A stretch of 41,425 nt of DNA from SZUA-36 sp964650905 (GTDB lineage Bacteria > Pseudomonadota > Gammaproteobacteria > Xanthomonadales > SZUA-36), in contig CAZYVH010000020.1 in assembly GCA_964650905.1 (NCBI GenBank), positions 1 to 41,425 of the forward strand, written 5' to 3'. Each line of letters starts with the position of its first letter. Within the stretch, counting starts at the first letter, position 1. This document shows, one piece after another, positions 24,507 to 32,700 of the stretch. The notes under the pieces are model-generated. The model was not told the DNA's origin, searched no databases, and was given only the letters and a program-made list of their open reading frames with translations. The position numbers were made by a program, and so were the translations under genes.

Positions 24507-25106
24507 TTGACCGCCGAACCGTTGCTGAGCCAGTTGATTGAAGCCCTGCGGTGTTTGCCGGGTGTCGGGCCAAAATCCGCCCAGCGTATGGCCCTGCATT
24601 TACTGGAACGCGACCGGGAAGGTGGTTTGCAACTGGCCTCAGTGCTGGCCAGCGCAATGCAGAAGATTGGTCGTTGTGGGCAGTGTCGCGACCTGACCGA
24701 ACAGGACCTGTGTAACGTTTGCTCCAATCCACGTCGCAACCGGTCTTTGTTGTGTGTGGTGGAATCACCAGTGGATGTTTTGGCCATTGAGCAGGCGACG
24801 GCCTATCGGGGGCTGTATTTTGTTTTGCTGGGGCGTCTGTCGCCGCTGGATGGCATCGGTCCCGGGGAGTTGGGTCTCGATCAGCTTGCCCAACGTCTGG
24901 AGCAAGACCCGCCCACTGAAATGATTATCGCCACCAACCCTACGGTCGAGGGTGAGGCGACTTCGTATTACCTGCAGACAATGGCGCAAAAACATGCGAT
25001 CCGCGTGACCCGAATCGCCCATGGTGTGCCACTGGGTGGTGAGCTTGAGTATACCGACCAGTCAACGCTGGCTCACGCTTTTGGCAGCCGTTTGCCGTTG
25101 GATTAA
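24507..25106 (+). CDS. recR: Recombination mediator RecR
   Basis: Works with RecO/RecF to load RecA on SSB-coated gaps. 199 aa against 201 in E. coli. It has an N-terminal HhH (LRCLPGVGPKSAQRMA), a zinc finger of C57, C60, C69 and C72 (CGQCRDLTEQDLCNVC), a Toprim domain from VVESPVDV through ATNPTVEGEAT, and the C-terminal RIAHGVPLGGELEYTD. The start is TTG 24507: this aligns exactly with the family N-terminus (PLLSQLIEALRCLPGVG) and no ATG or GTG is usable in frame. It lies 9 nt after ybaB. Confidence 0.96.
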   Translation: MTAEPLLSQLIEALRCLPGVGPKSAQRMALHLLERDREGGLQLASVLASAMQKIGRCGQCRDLTEQDLCNVCSNPRRNRSLLCVVESPVDVLAIEQATAYRGLYFVLLGRLSPLDGIGPGELGLDQLAQRLEQDPPTEMIIATNPTVEGEATSYYLQTMAQKHAIRVTRIAHGVPLGGELEYTDQSTLAHAFGSRLPLD

Positions 25107-25137
25107 TTTTATTACCCCCCTGGACAGGATGAAAGAC

Positions 25138-25159
25138 CCGGGCCAACGATGTTGCCCGG
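25138..25159. terminator. Weak hairpin between recR and the convergent comEA-like gene
   Basis: CCGGGCCAAC pairs with GTTGCCCGG around the loop GAT with one bulged C. There is no T-tract, so intrinsic termination is doubtful, but its position between two convergent stop codons fits a bidirectional terminator. Confidence 0.3.
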
Positions 25160-25181
25160 ATCTGTGACCCGCAGGTATCGC

Positions 25182-25466
25182 CTACTTGCTGTTCGCTGAC
25201 TGCGTGTTGTTTGCCAATTGTATAAACTCACGGTTGATGTCCACCGTACGAATACCGATACCCTTGACATTGACCAACTCGTCAACATGTTTGAATTGAC
25301 CATTTTTGTTGCGGTAGTCAACAATGGCTTCCGCCTTGCTGATACCGACACCTTTGAGTGCTTCGGCAATCTCTTCGGCATTGGCTGTGTTGACATTGAT
25401 GGTCTGGGCTGACCAGGCGAAGATCGAAAAAAGCGCCGTGGCCAGTAGAGCGATGAGTGATCTCAT
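25182..25466 (-). CDS. ComEA-like helix-hairpin-helix protein, exported
   Basis: 94 aa: a signal peptide (about 1-20, hydrophobic core LIALLATALFSIFAWSA) followed by a ComEA-type double HhH domain. INVNTANAEEIAEALKGVG is the first hairpin, FKHVDELVNVKGIG the second. ComEA proteins bind incoming double-stranded DNA in the periplasm during natural transformation. Short stand-alone forms like this are common in proteobacteria. GGAGG lies 9 nt before ATG 25466. No other competence gene is nearby, so a role in uptake is inferred from the family only. Confidence 0.88.
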   Translation of the reverse strand: MRSLIALLATALFSIFAWSAQTINVNTANAEEIAEALKGVGISKAEAIVDYRNKNGQFKHVDELVNVKGIGIRTVDINREFIQLANNTQSANSK

Positions 25467-25629
25467 AAATACCCCCTCCGGTTGTTATGGCCCTTGTTGA
25501 GCCGTGTGATCCGCAATTGCGGGATGAATCCATCTTAGACAGCTGTGAATCGGTGGAGAAGTGGTGATTTGCTGGTACTCGTGTAAGAAAACTGCGCTGA
25601 TTCCATTTTTTATAACACGCTCTCATGAT

Positions 25630-25657
25630 TTGAGAAACTGGCCTGCTTTAATACCAT
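25630..25657 (+). promoter_or_regulatory. Probable promoter of the small gene at 25682
   Basis: TTGAGA (25630-25635), 16-nt spacer, TACCAT (25652-25657), with the ATG 24 nt further on. Both hexamers are partial matches to the sigma-70 consensus. Confidence 0.4.
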
Positions 25658-25681
25658 TTAGAGAAGACAAGGAGAGATCCC

Positions 25682-25909
25682 ATGAATTCAGATTTTAAGC
25701 TGATCGGCAAGACCATCACCGGTATCATCGCGACACCTGCAAAGGATGACAACCCCGGCAGGATATGGATGTTGCAGTTCTCTGACGGTACCCACGTGGA
25801 GTTTGTTTCACCATCGGCCAGACGTCGTTTGATCAAGGCCGCCCGTACCCGGAAACGGGTGATGACAGTGCTGCCAGGTCAGACCCACACGGGTGTAAGT
25901 GTTGCCTGA
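25682..25909 (+). CDS. Small conserved-looking hypothetical protein
   Basis: 75-aa basic protein of unknown function. A strong AAGGAGAG precedes the ATG and a plausible promoter lies upstream, so it is probably real. The pattern LIGKTITGI, then MLQFSDGTHVEFVSPSARRR, predicts a small all-beta fold with a basic C-terminal helix (LIKAARTRKRV). There is no signal peptide or membrane segment. I do not recognise the family. It is a single-gene unit between a divergent comEA-like gene and the DnaA-box palindrome, which begins one base after its stop codon. Confidence 0.65.
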   Translation: MNSDFKLIGKTITGIIATPAKDDNPGRIWMLQFSDGTHVEFVSPSARRRLIKAARTRKRVMTVLPGQTHTGVSVA

Positions 25910-25948
25910 AGGGTTATCCACAAAATCTGTGGATAACCCTGTGGGTAA
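25910..25948. promoter_or_regulatory. Palindromic pair of DnaA boxes plus a third degenerate box
   Basis: TTATCCACA (25914-25922) and its reverse complement TGTGGATAA (25928-25936) are both perfect consensus DnaA boxes, facing each other in a 13-bp-arm palindrome (25910-25922 / 25928-25940, loop AAATC). TGTGGGTAA (25940-25948), one mismatch, overlaps the palindrome end. As RNA the palindrome would be a strong hairpin after the small gene but has no T-tract. An AT-rich segment with two GATC sites follows. Confidence 0.7.
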
Positions 25949-25986
25949 TAACGTGGGCGTGTAGCCAGCATGGGTTGGTCTCAGGA

Positions 25987-26046
25987 TTGATCAAAATTTG
26001 ATCAAATAAATAAAATTTATATTAAACAAATAGATACAAATGTATT
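25987..26046. other. AT-rich segment with GATC-containing palindrome
   Basis: TTGATCAAAATTTGATCAA (25987-26005) is a perfect 9-bp-arm palindrome with two GATC (Dam) sites. It is followed by roughly 40 bp that is almost all A/T. Together with the adjacent DnaA boxes it resembles a DNA-unwinding element, but no gene context supports a replication origin here. Confidence 0.45.
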
Positions 26047-26110
26047 ATCGTTGCGCAAGGATCACATTTAGGACTCGCCGGGACGAAACACGGACAATCA
26101 GCAACTTGTG

Positions 26111-26134
26111 TATAATTGGGTCGATTTAAATCGA
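26111..26134. promoter_or_regulatory. Isolated TATAAT and 14-bp palindrome downstream of sbcB
   Basis: A perfect TATAAT (26111-26116) and the perfect palindrome TCGATTTAAATCGA (26121-26134) lie in the spacer after the sbcB stop (26201). No good -35 partner was found and no gene starts nearby on the plus strand; a promoter here would give antisense RNA to sbcB. Function unknown. Confidence 0.25.
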
Positions 26135-26200
26135 AATAAACGTAATAAGTCTTTGATTTGAGGTATTCGCATACAAGCACCGTGGCGTGAGTTCGGGTTA

Positions 26201-27670
26201 TTAGTCCCGTTGACAGATTGTGTCGCCCCATGCTTCCAGTTGGTCGAGGATTGTTTGAGCCCTACCGTCATTCTGGTGGGCTTGCCGGGCGGCTGAAATT
26301 TCCGCTGCAAAGCCAGCCGGCGTCAACTGGCGGTCGTCTGCCGGGTGACTCAGGTTTGCCAGGCGATGGGTCTGCCATTTTTCGTGTTCTTCAACACTCA
26401 GTGTGTCCGGAAAATTACGTGCCCGGTAGCGAAACAGCATATCCGTGAGACGGAAATCCTTGAAGGGCCAGTCTGTTTGAATAAGCCGGTTGGGTTCCAT
26501 CTGCCGGACCCGGGTCATTAACTGGCGGTCGGCTGAAGAGAAAAATCCACCCGAATAAAGCATGTGATCAGGGTCTCCATCCGGCGTAAATACCTGTGGT
26601 TTGAATACTTCCATGACCTTGTTGCGGACTTCATGTAACGCAGTTTTTAGTCTGTCAGCGTGCTGTTTGCAACGCGTGACATCAAGACCGATACGCTCAC
26701 AATCCACGCCCTTCAATGTGGCGGCGGGCGCCACCATGGGTACGTGATTGGTGTGGATGGCTTTGAGCGGTATACGATCCGTACCTTCCGGCAAATCACG
26801 GGACGATGTGAATACACGGTCTGCAATTTCACCGGCATCGTTTTCGAGCAATGATGCCGGGTCAGCCATCAGGTCAAAGACAATCACCGATTTCGCCCGT
26901 TCCGGATAAACCGAAACCGGCAATACGAGGGTTGTGCAGCCACGGCAGGCGGGTAATCGTGAACTACTGTGCAGGACGGGTTCGGGCTTGAGCGGGTTCA
27001 GTATTTTCATGACCTGGTGGGGGTCTCGCATATTGAGTGCCCAGTCAAACAGACGCGGCTGGGCCGAACGGATCAGACGTGCCAGCCCAAGGGTCGCCCT
27101 GACATCTGCGAGAGCATCGTGCGCACCCTCATGCAGGATACGGTTGCTGGCACTGAGGTGCTCCAGTTTGAAACTGGGCATACCATCATCACGCAGCGGC
27201 CATTCGATGCCTGCAGGTCGCAGAGCGTAGCACATCCTTGCCAGGTCGATCAGGTCCCAGCGTGAATTATTACGCTTGTACTCACGCTCATAAGGGTCGA
27301 AGAAATTGCGGTAAAACAGGTTACGGCTGAACTCATCGTCAAAGCGGATGCTGTTGTAGCCGGCGCTACAGGTACCAGGTTCCATCATCTCAGCGTGGAT
27401 TTTTGCGGCGAATTCAGCCTCAACAAGACCCTTTTTAACGGTCTGTTGTGGCGTGATGCCGGTAATCAGACAGGCCTCCGGGTGGGGTAATACATCCATG
27501 GCCGGCTGACAGTACCAGTTGATGGGTTCGCTACAGGGCTCCAGTGCCATGTTGGTGCGCAGCGCTGCAAACTGTGCCGGGCGGTCGAGTTGCGGGTAGA
27601 CACCAAAGGTCTCGTAGTCGTGCCAGAGAAATGTCCGTTCGGGTTTTGTGGGCTTATATGGGTATTGCAT
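26201..27670 (-). CDS. sbcB: Exodeoxyribonuclease I
   Basis: 3'-to-5' single-strand exonuclease of the DnaQ (DEDDh) fold acting in repair and recombination. 489 aa; E. coli has 475. The active site is intact with a constant offset of three: D18 and E20 (LWHDYETFG), D111 (SIRFDDEFSRN), H184 and D189 (EGAHDALADVRAT). The ExoI SH3-like and C-terminal domains follow (GVDCERIGLD; FRYRARNFPDTLS). The ATG at 27670 is divergent from tesB. The gene is alone on its strand and followed by the palindrome-rich spacer 25910-26200. Confidence 0.96.
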   Translation of the reverse strand: MQYPYKPTKPERTFLWHDYETFGVYPQLDRPAQFAALRTNMALEPCSEPINWYCQPAMDVLPHPEACLITGITPQQTVKKGLVEAEFAAKIHAEMMEPGTCSAGYNSIRFDDEFSRNLFYRNFFDPYEREYKRNNSRWDLIDLARMCYALRPAGIEWPLRDDGMPSFKLEHLSASNRILHEGAHDALADVRATLGLARLIRSAQPRLFDWALNMRDPHQVMKILNPLKPEPVLHSSSRLPACRGCTTLVLPVSVYPERAKSVIVFDLMADPASLLENDAGEIADRVFTSSRDLPEGTDRIPLKAIHTNHVPMVAPAATLKGVDCERIGLDVTRCKQHADRLKTALHEVRNKVMEVFKPQVFTPDGDPDHMLYSGGFFSSADRQLMTRVRQMEPNRLIQTDWPFKDFRLTDMLFRYRARNFPDTLSVEEHEKWQTHRLANLSHPADDRQLTPAGFAAEISAARQAHQNDGRAQTILDQLEAWGDTICQRD

Positions 27671-27741
27671 GGCTGGCTCTTTTGATTGCCGGTGTATTGT
27701 GGCACAGTGCAGTCTGGTGTTTGGTGATTAAAGGCGACTCC

Positions 27742-28659
27742 ATGAGCAGCAGTGATAAAACCATGAACGCGACAGACAATGCAACACAGGAGTTGCTCCA
27801 GTTGATGGATCTGGAGACATTGGAGGATAACCTCTTTAGGGGTGAGAGCCGTGATATCGGCACACCACGGGTGTTTGGCGGACAGGTGCTGGCCCAATCG
27901 GTCATTGCCGCGAGCCGGACGGTCGAGGCGGGCGACATTCATTCCCTGCATGCGTATTTTTTACGCCCGGGTGACCCGGAAGCAGCCATAGTCTATGACG
28001 TGGACCGCAACCGGGATGGCCACAGTTTCATCGCCCGCCGGGTGGTTGCCATCCAGCATGGGCGTCCTATTTTTACCATGGCAGCATCCTTCCAGTTGTG
28101 CCAGGAAGGTCTGGAACACCAGTTTGAAATGCCGCGGGTGCCATTACCCGAAGACCTGCCGACCGAATTCGAGCTGTCAAATATCCGGCTCGAGGAAATG
28201 CCACAATTTTTGCGACGTTGGTTTGCACGTACGGGACCGTTTGATTTTCGCCCGGTGCAGAATGCAGGCCTGCTCGACCCACACCCCGAACCGCATCCAC
28301 CCTTTGCAGACATCTGGTTCCGGCTCGGTGGGCATGTTGAGGCACCGGGTCTCATGCACCGTGCCCTGATTGCCTATGCCTCCGATTTTCACCTGGTCGG
28401 TACGGCTACACTGCCGCATGGTGTTTCCCTCATGCATGATAGCGTCACAATGGCCAGTCTCGATCACGCCATGTGGTTTCACCGGCCCGCACGTGTTGAT
28501 GAATGGTTACTGTTCTCCTGTGACAGTCCCAGCAGTAGTGGCGGGCGGGGTTTGTCGAGGGGCCTGATATTTGACCGCAGTGGACGACTGGTTGCCAGTG
28601 CAGCCCAGGAAGGTATGATACGTGTCAACAAACATCCGGCAAAAGGGAATGAGTCATGA
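27742..28659 (+). CDS. tesB: Acyl-CoA thioesterase II
   Basis: Hydrolyses medium- and long-chain acyl-CoA to fatty acid and CoA; cytoplasmic double-hot-dog protein. From ATG 27742 (AAAGG 8 nt upstream) it is 305 aa. VFGGQVLAQSVIAA and HSLHAYFLRPGD define the first hot dog. The catalytic set aligns with E. coli D204/T228/Q278 at +11: D215 (AYASDFHL), S239 (MASLDHAMWFHRP, Ser replacing Thr) and Q289 (ASAAQEGMIR). The frame is open to 27544, and an ATG at 27658 would add a hydrophobic N-terminus overlapping the sbcB start; this is not expected for TesB. msrA overlaps its stop by ATGA. Confidence 0.94.
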   Translation: MSSSDKTMNATDNATQELLQLMDLETLEDNLFRGESRDIGTPRVFGGQVLAQSVIAASRTVEAGDIHSLHAYFLRPGDPEAAIVYDVDRNRDGHSFIARRVVAIQHGRPIFTMAASFQLCQEGLEHQFEMPRVPLPEDLPTEFELSNIRLEEMPQFLRRWFARTGPFDFRPVQNAGLLDPHPEPHPPFADIWFRLGGHVEAPGLMHRALIAYASDFHLVGTATLPHGVSLMHDSVTMASLDHAMWFHRPARVDEWLLFSCDSPSSSGGRGLSRGLIFDRSGRLVASAAQEGMIRVNKHPAKGNES

Positions 28660-29138
28660 ACCAGTCCATTGAAACCGCAACCTTTGGCGCCGGTTGCTTT
28701 TGGGGTGTGGAAGCCCGCTTCCGGGAGCTTCCGGGTATTGTCGATACAACCGTGGGTTATATGGGTGGTCATTTGCAAAAACCTTCATACGAGGCCGTTT
28801 GCACCGGTAATACCGGTCACGCAGAGGTGGTGCAGCTAAAGTTCGATACCACCAAGATCGATTACCGAGCTCTATTGAAACTATTTTTTGATACGCACAA
28901 CCCCACGACCCTGAACCGCCAGGGTCCGGACCGTGGCAGCCAGTACCGTTCAGTTATTTTTTACCATGGCACCCAACAGCAAAAAATGGCCCGCCAGGCA
29001 ATGGCTGAGGTCGATCTTTCCAAGCGCTGGTCACAGGCGGTTGTGACCCAACTGGAAGCAGCACTGGATTTTTGGCCGGCAGAGGAATACCACCAGCGTT
29101 ACCTGGAAAAAAACGGACTGGCAGCTTGTCGGATTTGA
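28656..29138 (+). CDS. msrA: Peptide methionine (S)-S-oxide reductase MsrA
   Basis: Repairs oxidised methionine in proteins and free Met-S-sulfoxide. 160 aa with the catalytic GCFWG motif (C14) near the N-terminus, VGYMGGHLQKPSYEAVCTGNTGHAEVV, and DRGSQYRS. A C-terminal cysteine (C158, AACRI) is a candidate resolving residue. The start overlaps the tesB stop by 4 nt (28656-28659), so the two are translationally coupled. There is no signal peptide, so it is cytoplasmic. Confidence 0.95.
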   Translation: MNQSIETATFGAGCFWGVEARFRELPGIVDTTVGYMGGHLQKPSYEAVCTGNTGHAEVVQLKFDTTKIDYRALLKLFFDTHNPTTLNRQGPDRGSQYRSVIFYHGTQQQKMARQAMAEVDLSKRWSQAVVTQLEAALDFWPAEEYHQRYLEKNGLAACRI

Positions 29139-29166
29139 ACACGCAACACCAGGCGGTGTACTTAAG

Positions 29167-29781
29167 ATGAGAAACCGGCTTTACAGGTCAATATTACTTG
29201 TGGTGATCCTCTGTCTGAGCCAGTTGTGTATGGCCGACGTTTACAAATTTACCGATGAGGAAGGTGTTGTTCACTATACCAATGTGAAGCCCGTCGGTCG
29301 GCAAGACGTCAGGCGGTTCACTTTTCCATGTTACGCCTCAGATCCAAAATGCCAGCAACTCGACTGGGAACTCATACCGTTGAACCGAAAAGCTTTTGTC
29401 TCTGAAATACGGGCGGCTGCGCAGGTATTTGGTGTCGACCCGGCATTGATACGCGCGATTATCCAGGCTGAATCAGCCTACCAGCCGGGTGCACGCTCTC
29501 CTCGCGGCGCACAGGGTTTGATGCAGTTGATGCCGGCAACCCAGAAAGTCCTCCAGATCGATGATGTGTTTGACCCGGCCAGCAATATCGAGGGCGGTAC
29601 CCGATACCTTGCCAGCCTGTTGGATGAGTTCGGTCAAAACATCGAAATGGCCACAGCGGCCTACAACGCGGGCCCGGGTGCCGTGCATGAGTTTGGCGGT
29701 GTACCCCCCTACCCGGAAACCCGTGAATACGTGCGTCGCATCAGAATACTTTATCGCCGCTACCGGGACCCGAACAGCTAA
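29167..29781 (+). CDS. Exported lytic transglycosylase (DUF4124 + SLT domain)
   Basis: Cleaves peptidoglycan glycan strands. 204 aa: signal peptide about 1-23 (LLVVILCLSQLCMA), a short DUF4124 module (DVYKFTDEEGVVHYTNVKP), then a Slt/MltE-type lysozyme fold (about 78-200). E102 in IIQAESAYQPGARS is the catalytic glutamate; RGAQGLMQLMPAT and ATAAYNAGPGAV are family hallmarks. Because the signal sequence lacks a clear lipobox, periplasmic rather than lipoprotein is likely. Its stop overlaps the convergent dnaE stop by 4 nt (29778-29781). Confidence 0.93.
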   Translation: MRNRLYRSILLVVILCLSQLCMADVYKFTDEEGVVHYTNVKPVGRQDVRRFTFPCYASDPKCQQLDWELIPLNRKAFVSEIRAAAQVFGVDPALIRAIIQAESAYQPGARSPRGAQGLMQLMPATQKVLQIDDVFDPASNIEGGTRYLASLLDEFGQNIEMATAAYNAGPGAVHEFGGVPPYPETREYVRRIRILYRRYRDPNS

Positions 29782-32700
29782 TAACGAAAACCGGCTTGTT
29801 TCACAACCTCAAGTTCGTTGAGTGCGGCAATCAGCTCGACGCAGGGCTTGACATTCCAGTTGCTCCCCAGTTCAAGGCTGACCCGGGCACGCTGGTTACG
29901 GTAGTGGATGTAAACGGGCGAACGGCCGTTTTTATAGGGGCTGAATACCGAGGCAAGCTGGTTACAGAGCCCGGCTACCGGTCCGGAGACCGAGAGCGTG
30001 ACCCCGGTGGCAAAGCGTGCCTTGGCCGCTGCCAGCGACATGACATGGTTGGCGTTTATCCGGTAGCTTCCTCTGAAATCATCAACGGCCACGTTGCCTT
30101 CGATCACAACGATTTCATCCTTGGCCAGCAGGTCGGCATAGGTTGCATAACTTTCGTTTGAGAAGAATGTGTCCAGTTTGCCGGTATGATCCTCGACGGC
30201 AATGAAATGCCCCCTGGGCGTGCGCCGGCGTAAATTGGTCACCAGGCAGGCGAGCGTCATTCTAACGCCGCGTCTGTCGTGTCTGGTGTCCATAGGTACC
30301 CGCTTGTGGATATCCCCCAACAGGCAGGTGGTGAAATGTCTTGTGTCGGGCAGGTGAACCTTGACCGGGTGACCGGTCAGGTAGAGGCCGAGTGAATCTT
30401 TTTCTGCCTGCAGCTGTTGCAATGGTGGCCAGGCATTGACCAAAACGGTTGCGCGTGTACCGCTGGAGGTGGCGACCGGTTCGGTGCCGAACAGATCAGT
30501 CTGACCGGCTTGCTGGTCGCGTTGCAACTGCTCAGCGGCGTGTATGCAACGCGGCAGGTTGTGGAGTAACTGTGCGCGGTTATTGGTCGGCTCAAGTGCA
30601 TCCATGGCACCGGAGCGCACCAGGGTTTCCATGGCGCGCCTGTTGGCCTTTTTCAGATCCATGCGATTGCAGAAATCATCCAGACTGGTGAAAAGCCCGC
30701 CGACGCTGCGCTCGTTCACGATCAGATCTATTGCAGCGCTGCCGATACCCTTGATCGCTCCCAGACCATAGCGGATTGATTGTGGCCCCGTCATCCTGAA
30801 CACGTAGCCGGATTGGTTGATATCCGGTGGCTGAATTTTCAGCTTCATCTTGCGGCACTCAAGGATAAAACCGGAAATCTTGTCGGTATTATCAAGATCG
30901 GCTGAAAGAACTGCCGCCATGAAGGCTGCAGGGTAGTGTGCTTTGAGCCAGGCGGTCTGGTAAGCGACCAGAGCGTAGGCAGCCGAGTGTGACTTGTTAA
31001 AGCCATAACCGGCAAAGGTTTCCATCAGGTCAAAAATATAGTTGGCGAGGTCATCACTGACACCACGGGCCGAGGCGCCTTCCACGAATACCAGACGCTG
31101 CCTGGCCATTTCCGAAGCCTTTTTCTTGCCCATGGCGCGACGCAGGATATCCGCATCACCGAGCGTATAACCGGCCAGGGTCTGCGCAATCTGCATGACC
31201 TGTTCCTGGTAAAGAATGACACCATAAGTGGGCCGGAGAATGGGTTCCAGGTCATCGTGCGGGTAGCTGACCACGGCTCTGCCATGTTTACGGTCGATGT
31301 AATCACCCACCATGCCGGACTCCAGCGGGCCCGGTCTGAATAGTGCCACCAGGGCAATGATTTCGTTAAAGTTGTCGGGCTGAAGTTTACGGACCAGGTC
31401 TTTCATGCCAGCGGATTCAAGCTGGAAAACGGCCGTTGTGCGACAGTCCTGCAATAGTTCAAACGTCTTGCCATCATCCAGTGGCAATTCTTCCAGCACG
31501 ATGGGTTCCTTAGCTTCTTTTTCCAACTGTTCGTTGATGGCCTTGAGCGCCCAGTCGATGATGGTCAGTGTGCGCAGGCCAAGGAAGTCGAATTTGACCA
31601 GGCCAATGGTCTCGACGTCGTCCTTGTCAAACTGGGTGACGACGTTGCTGCCACCCGCCTCACAAAAAAGTGCTGTGAAATCGGTCAGTTTGGATGGTGC
31701 GATCACAACACCACCGGCGTGTTTGCCAGCGTTGCGGGTCAGGCCTTCAAGCGACATGGCAAGGTCCAGCAGCGCGTGTGTATCCTCCTCCTCCTCGTAA
31801 CGTTTTTTGAGTTCTGGTTCCTGTTGCAGCGCCTTGGGCAGTGTAATGCCCAGTTCCATGGGTACCAGCTTGGCAATGCTGTCAACAAAGCCATAGCCAT
31901 GACCCAGCACACGTCCGCAATCACGTACCACCGCCCTGGCTGCCATGGTTCCGTAGGTGATGATCTGGCTGACCTGGTCGCGGCCATAGGTCTCGGCGAC
32001 ATAGTCAATCACCAGGTCACGTTTTTCCATACAAAAATCGATATCGAAATCGGGCATGGAAATCCGTTCCGGGTTCAGAAAACGCTCGAACAACAGCTCA
32101 TATTGCAGAGGATCGATGTCGGTTATTTCCAGTGAATAAGCGACCAGTGAACCGGCGCCGGAACCACGCCCGGGTCCGACCGGTATGCCATTCTGCTTGG
32201 CCCAGCGGATAAAGTCCGCGACGATCAGGAAGTAACCGGGGAAACCCATGTCATTGATGACGCCCAGTTCCAGTTCGAGACGATCGCGGTAATCGTTATC
32301 ACTGAATTCTTGGGCAGGCCCACTCGTTTTGAGACGTCTTGCAAGCCCCACCATCGAGGCTTTTCTCAGGTATGCTTCGACGCCTTCACCATTTGGTGTC
32401 GGAAAATCTGGCAGGTAATAGGTGCCGAATTGCAGTTCGATGTTACAACGCCTGGCCAGCTCAGACGCGTTTTCAATGGCCTCTGGAAGGTCGGCAAAAA
32501 GGGCAGTCATTTCTTCCGGACTCTTGAGGTATTGCTCTTGTGAATAACGCACTTCACGGCGTTTGTCGGCCAAAAGACGTCCATCGTGTATGCAGACACG
32601 AGCCTCATGTGCCGAAAAGTCCGTGCGCTCGAGAAATCGGACATCGTTACTGGCGACGACCGGCAGACCCAACTCGGACGCAAGTTTCAGGGTGTGGCGC

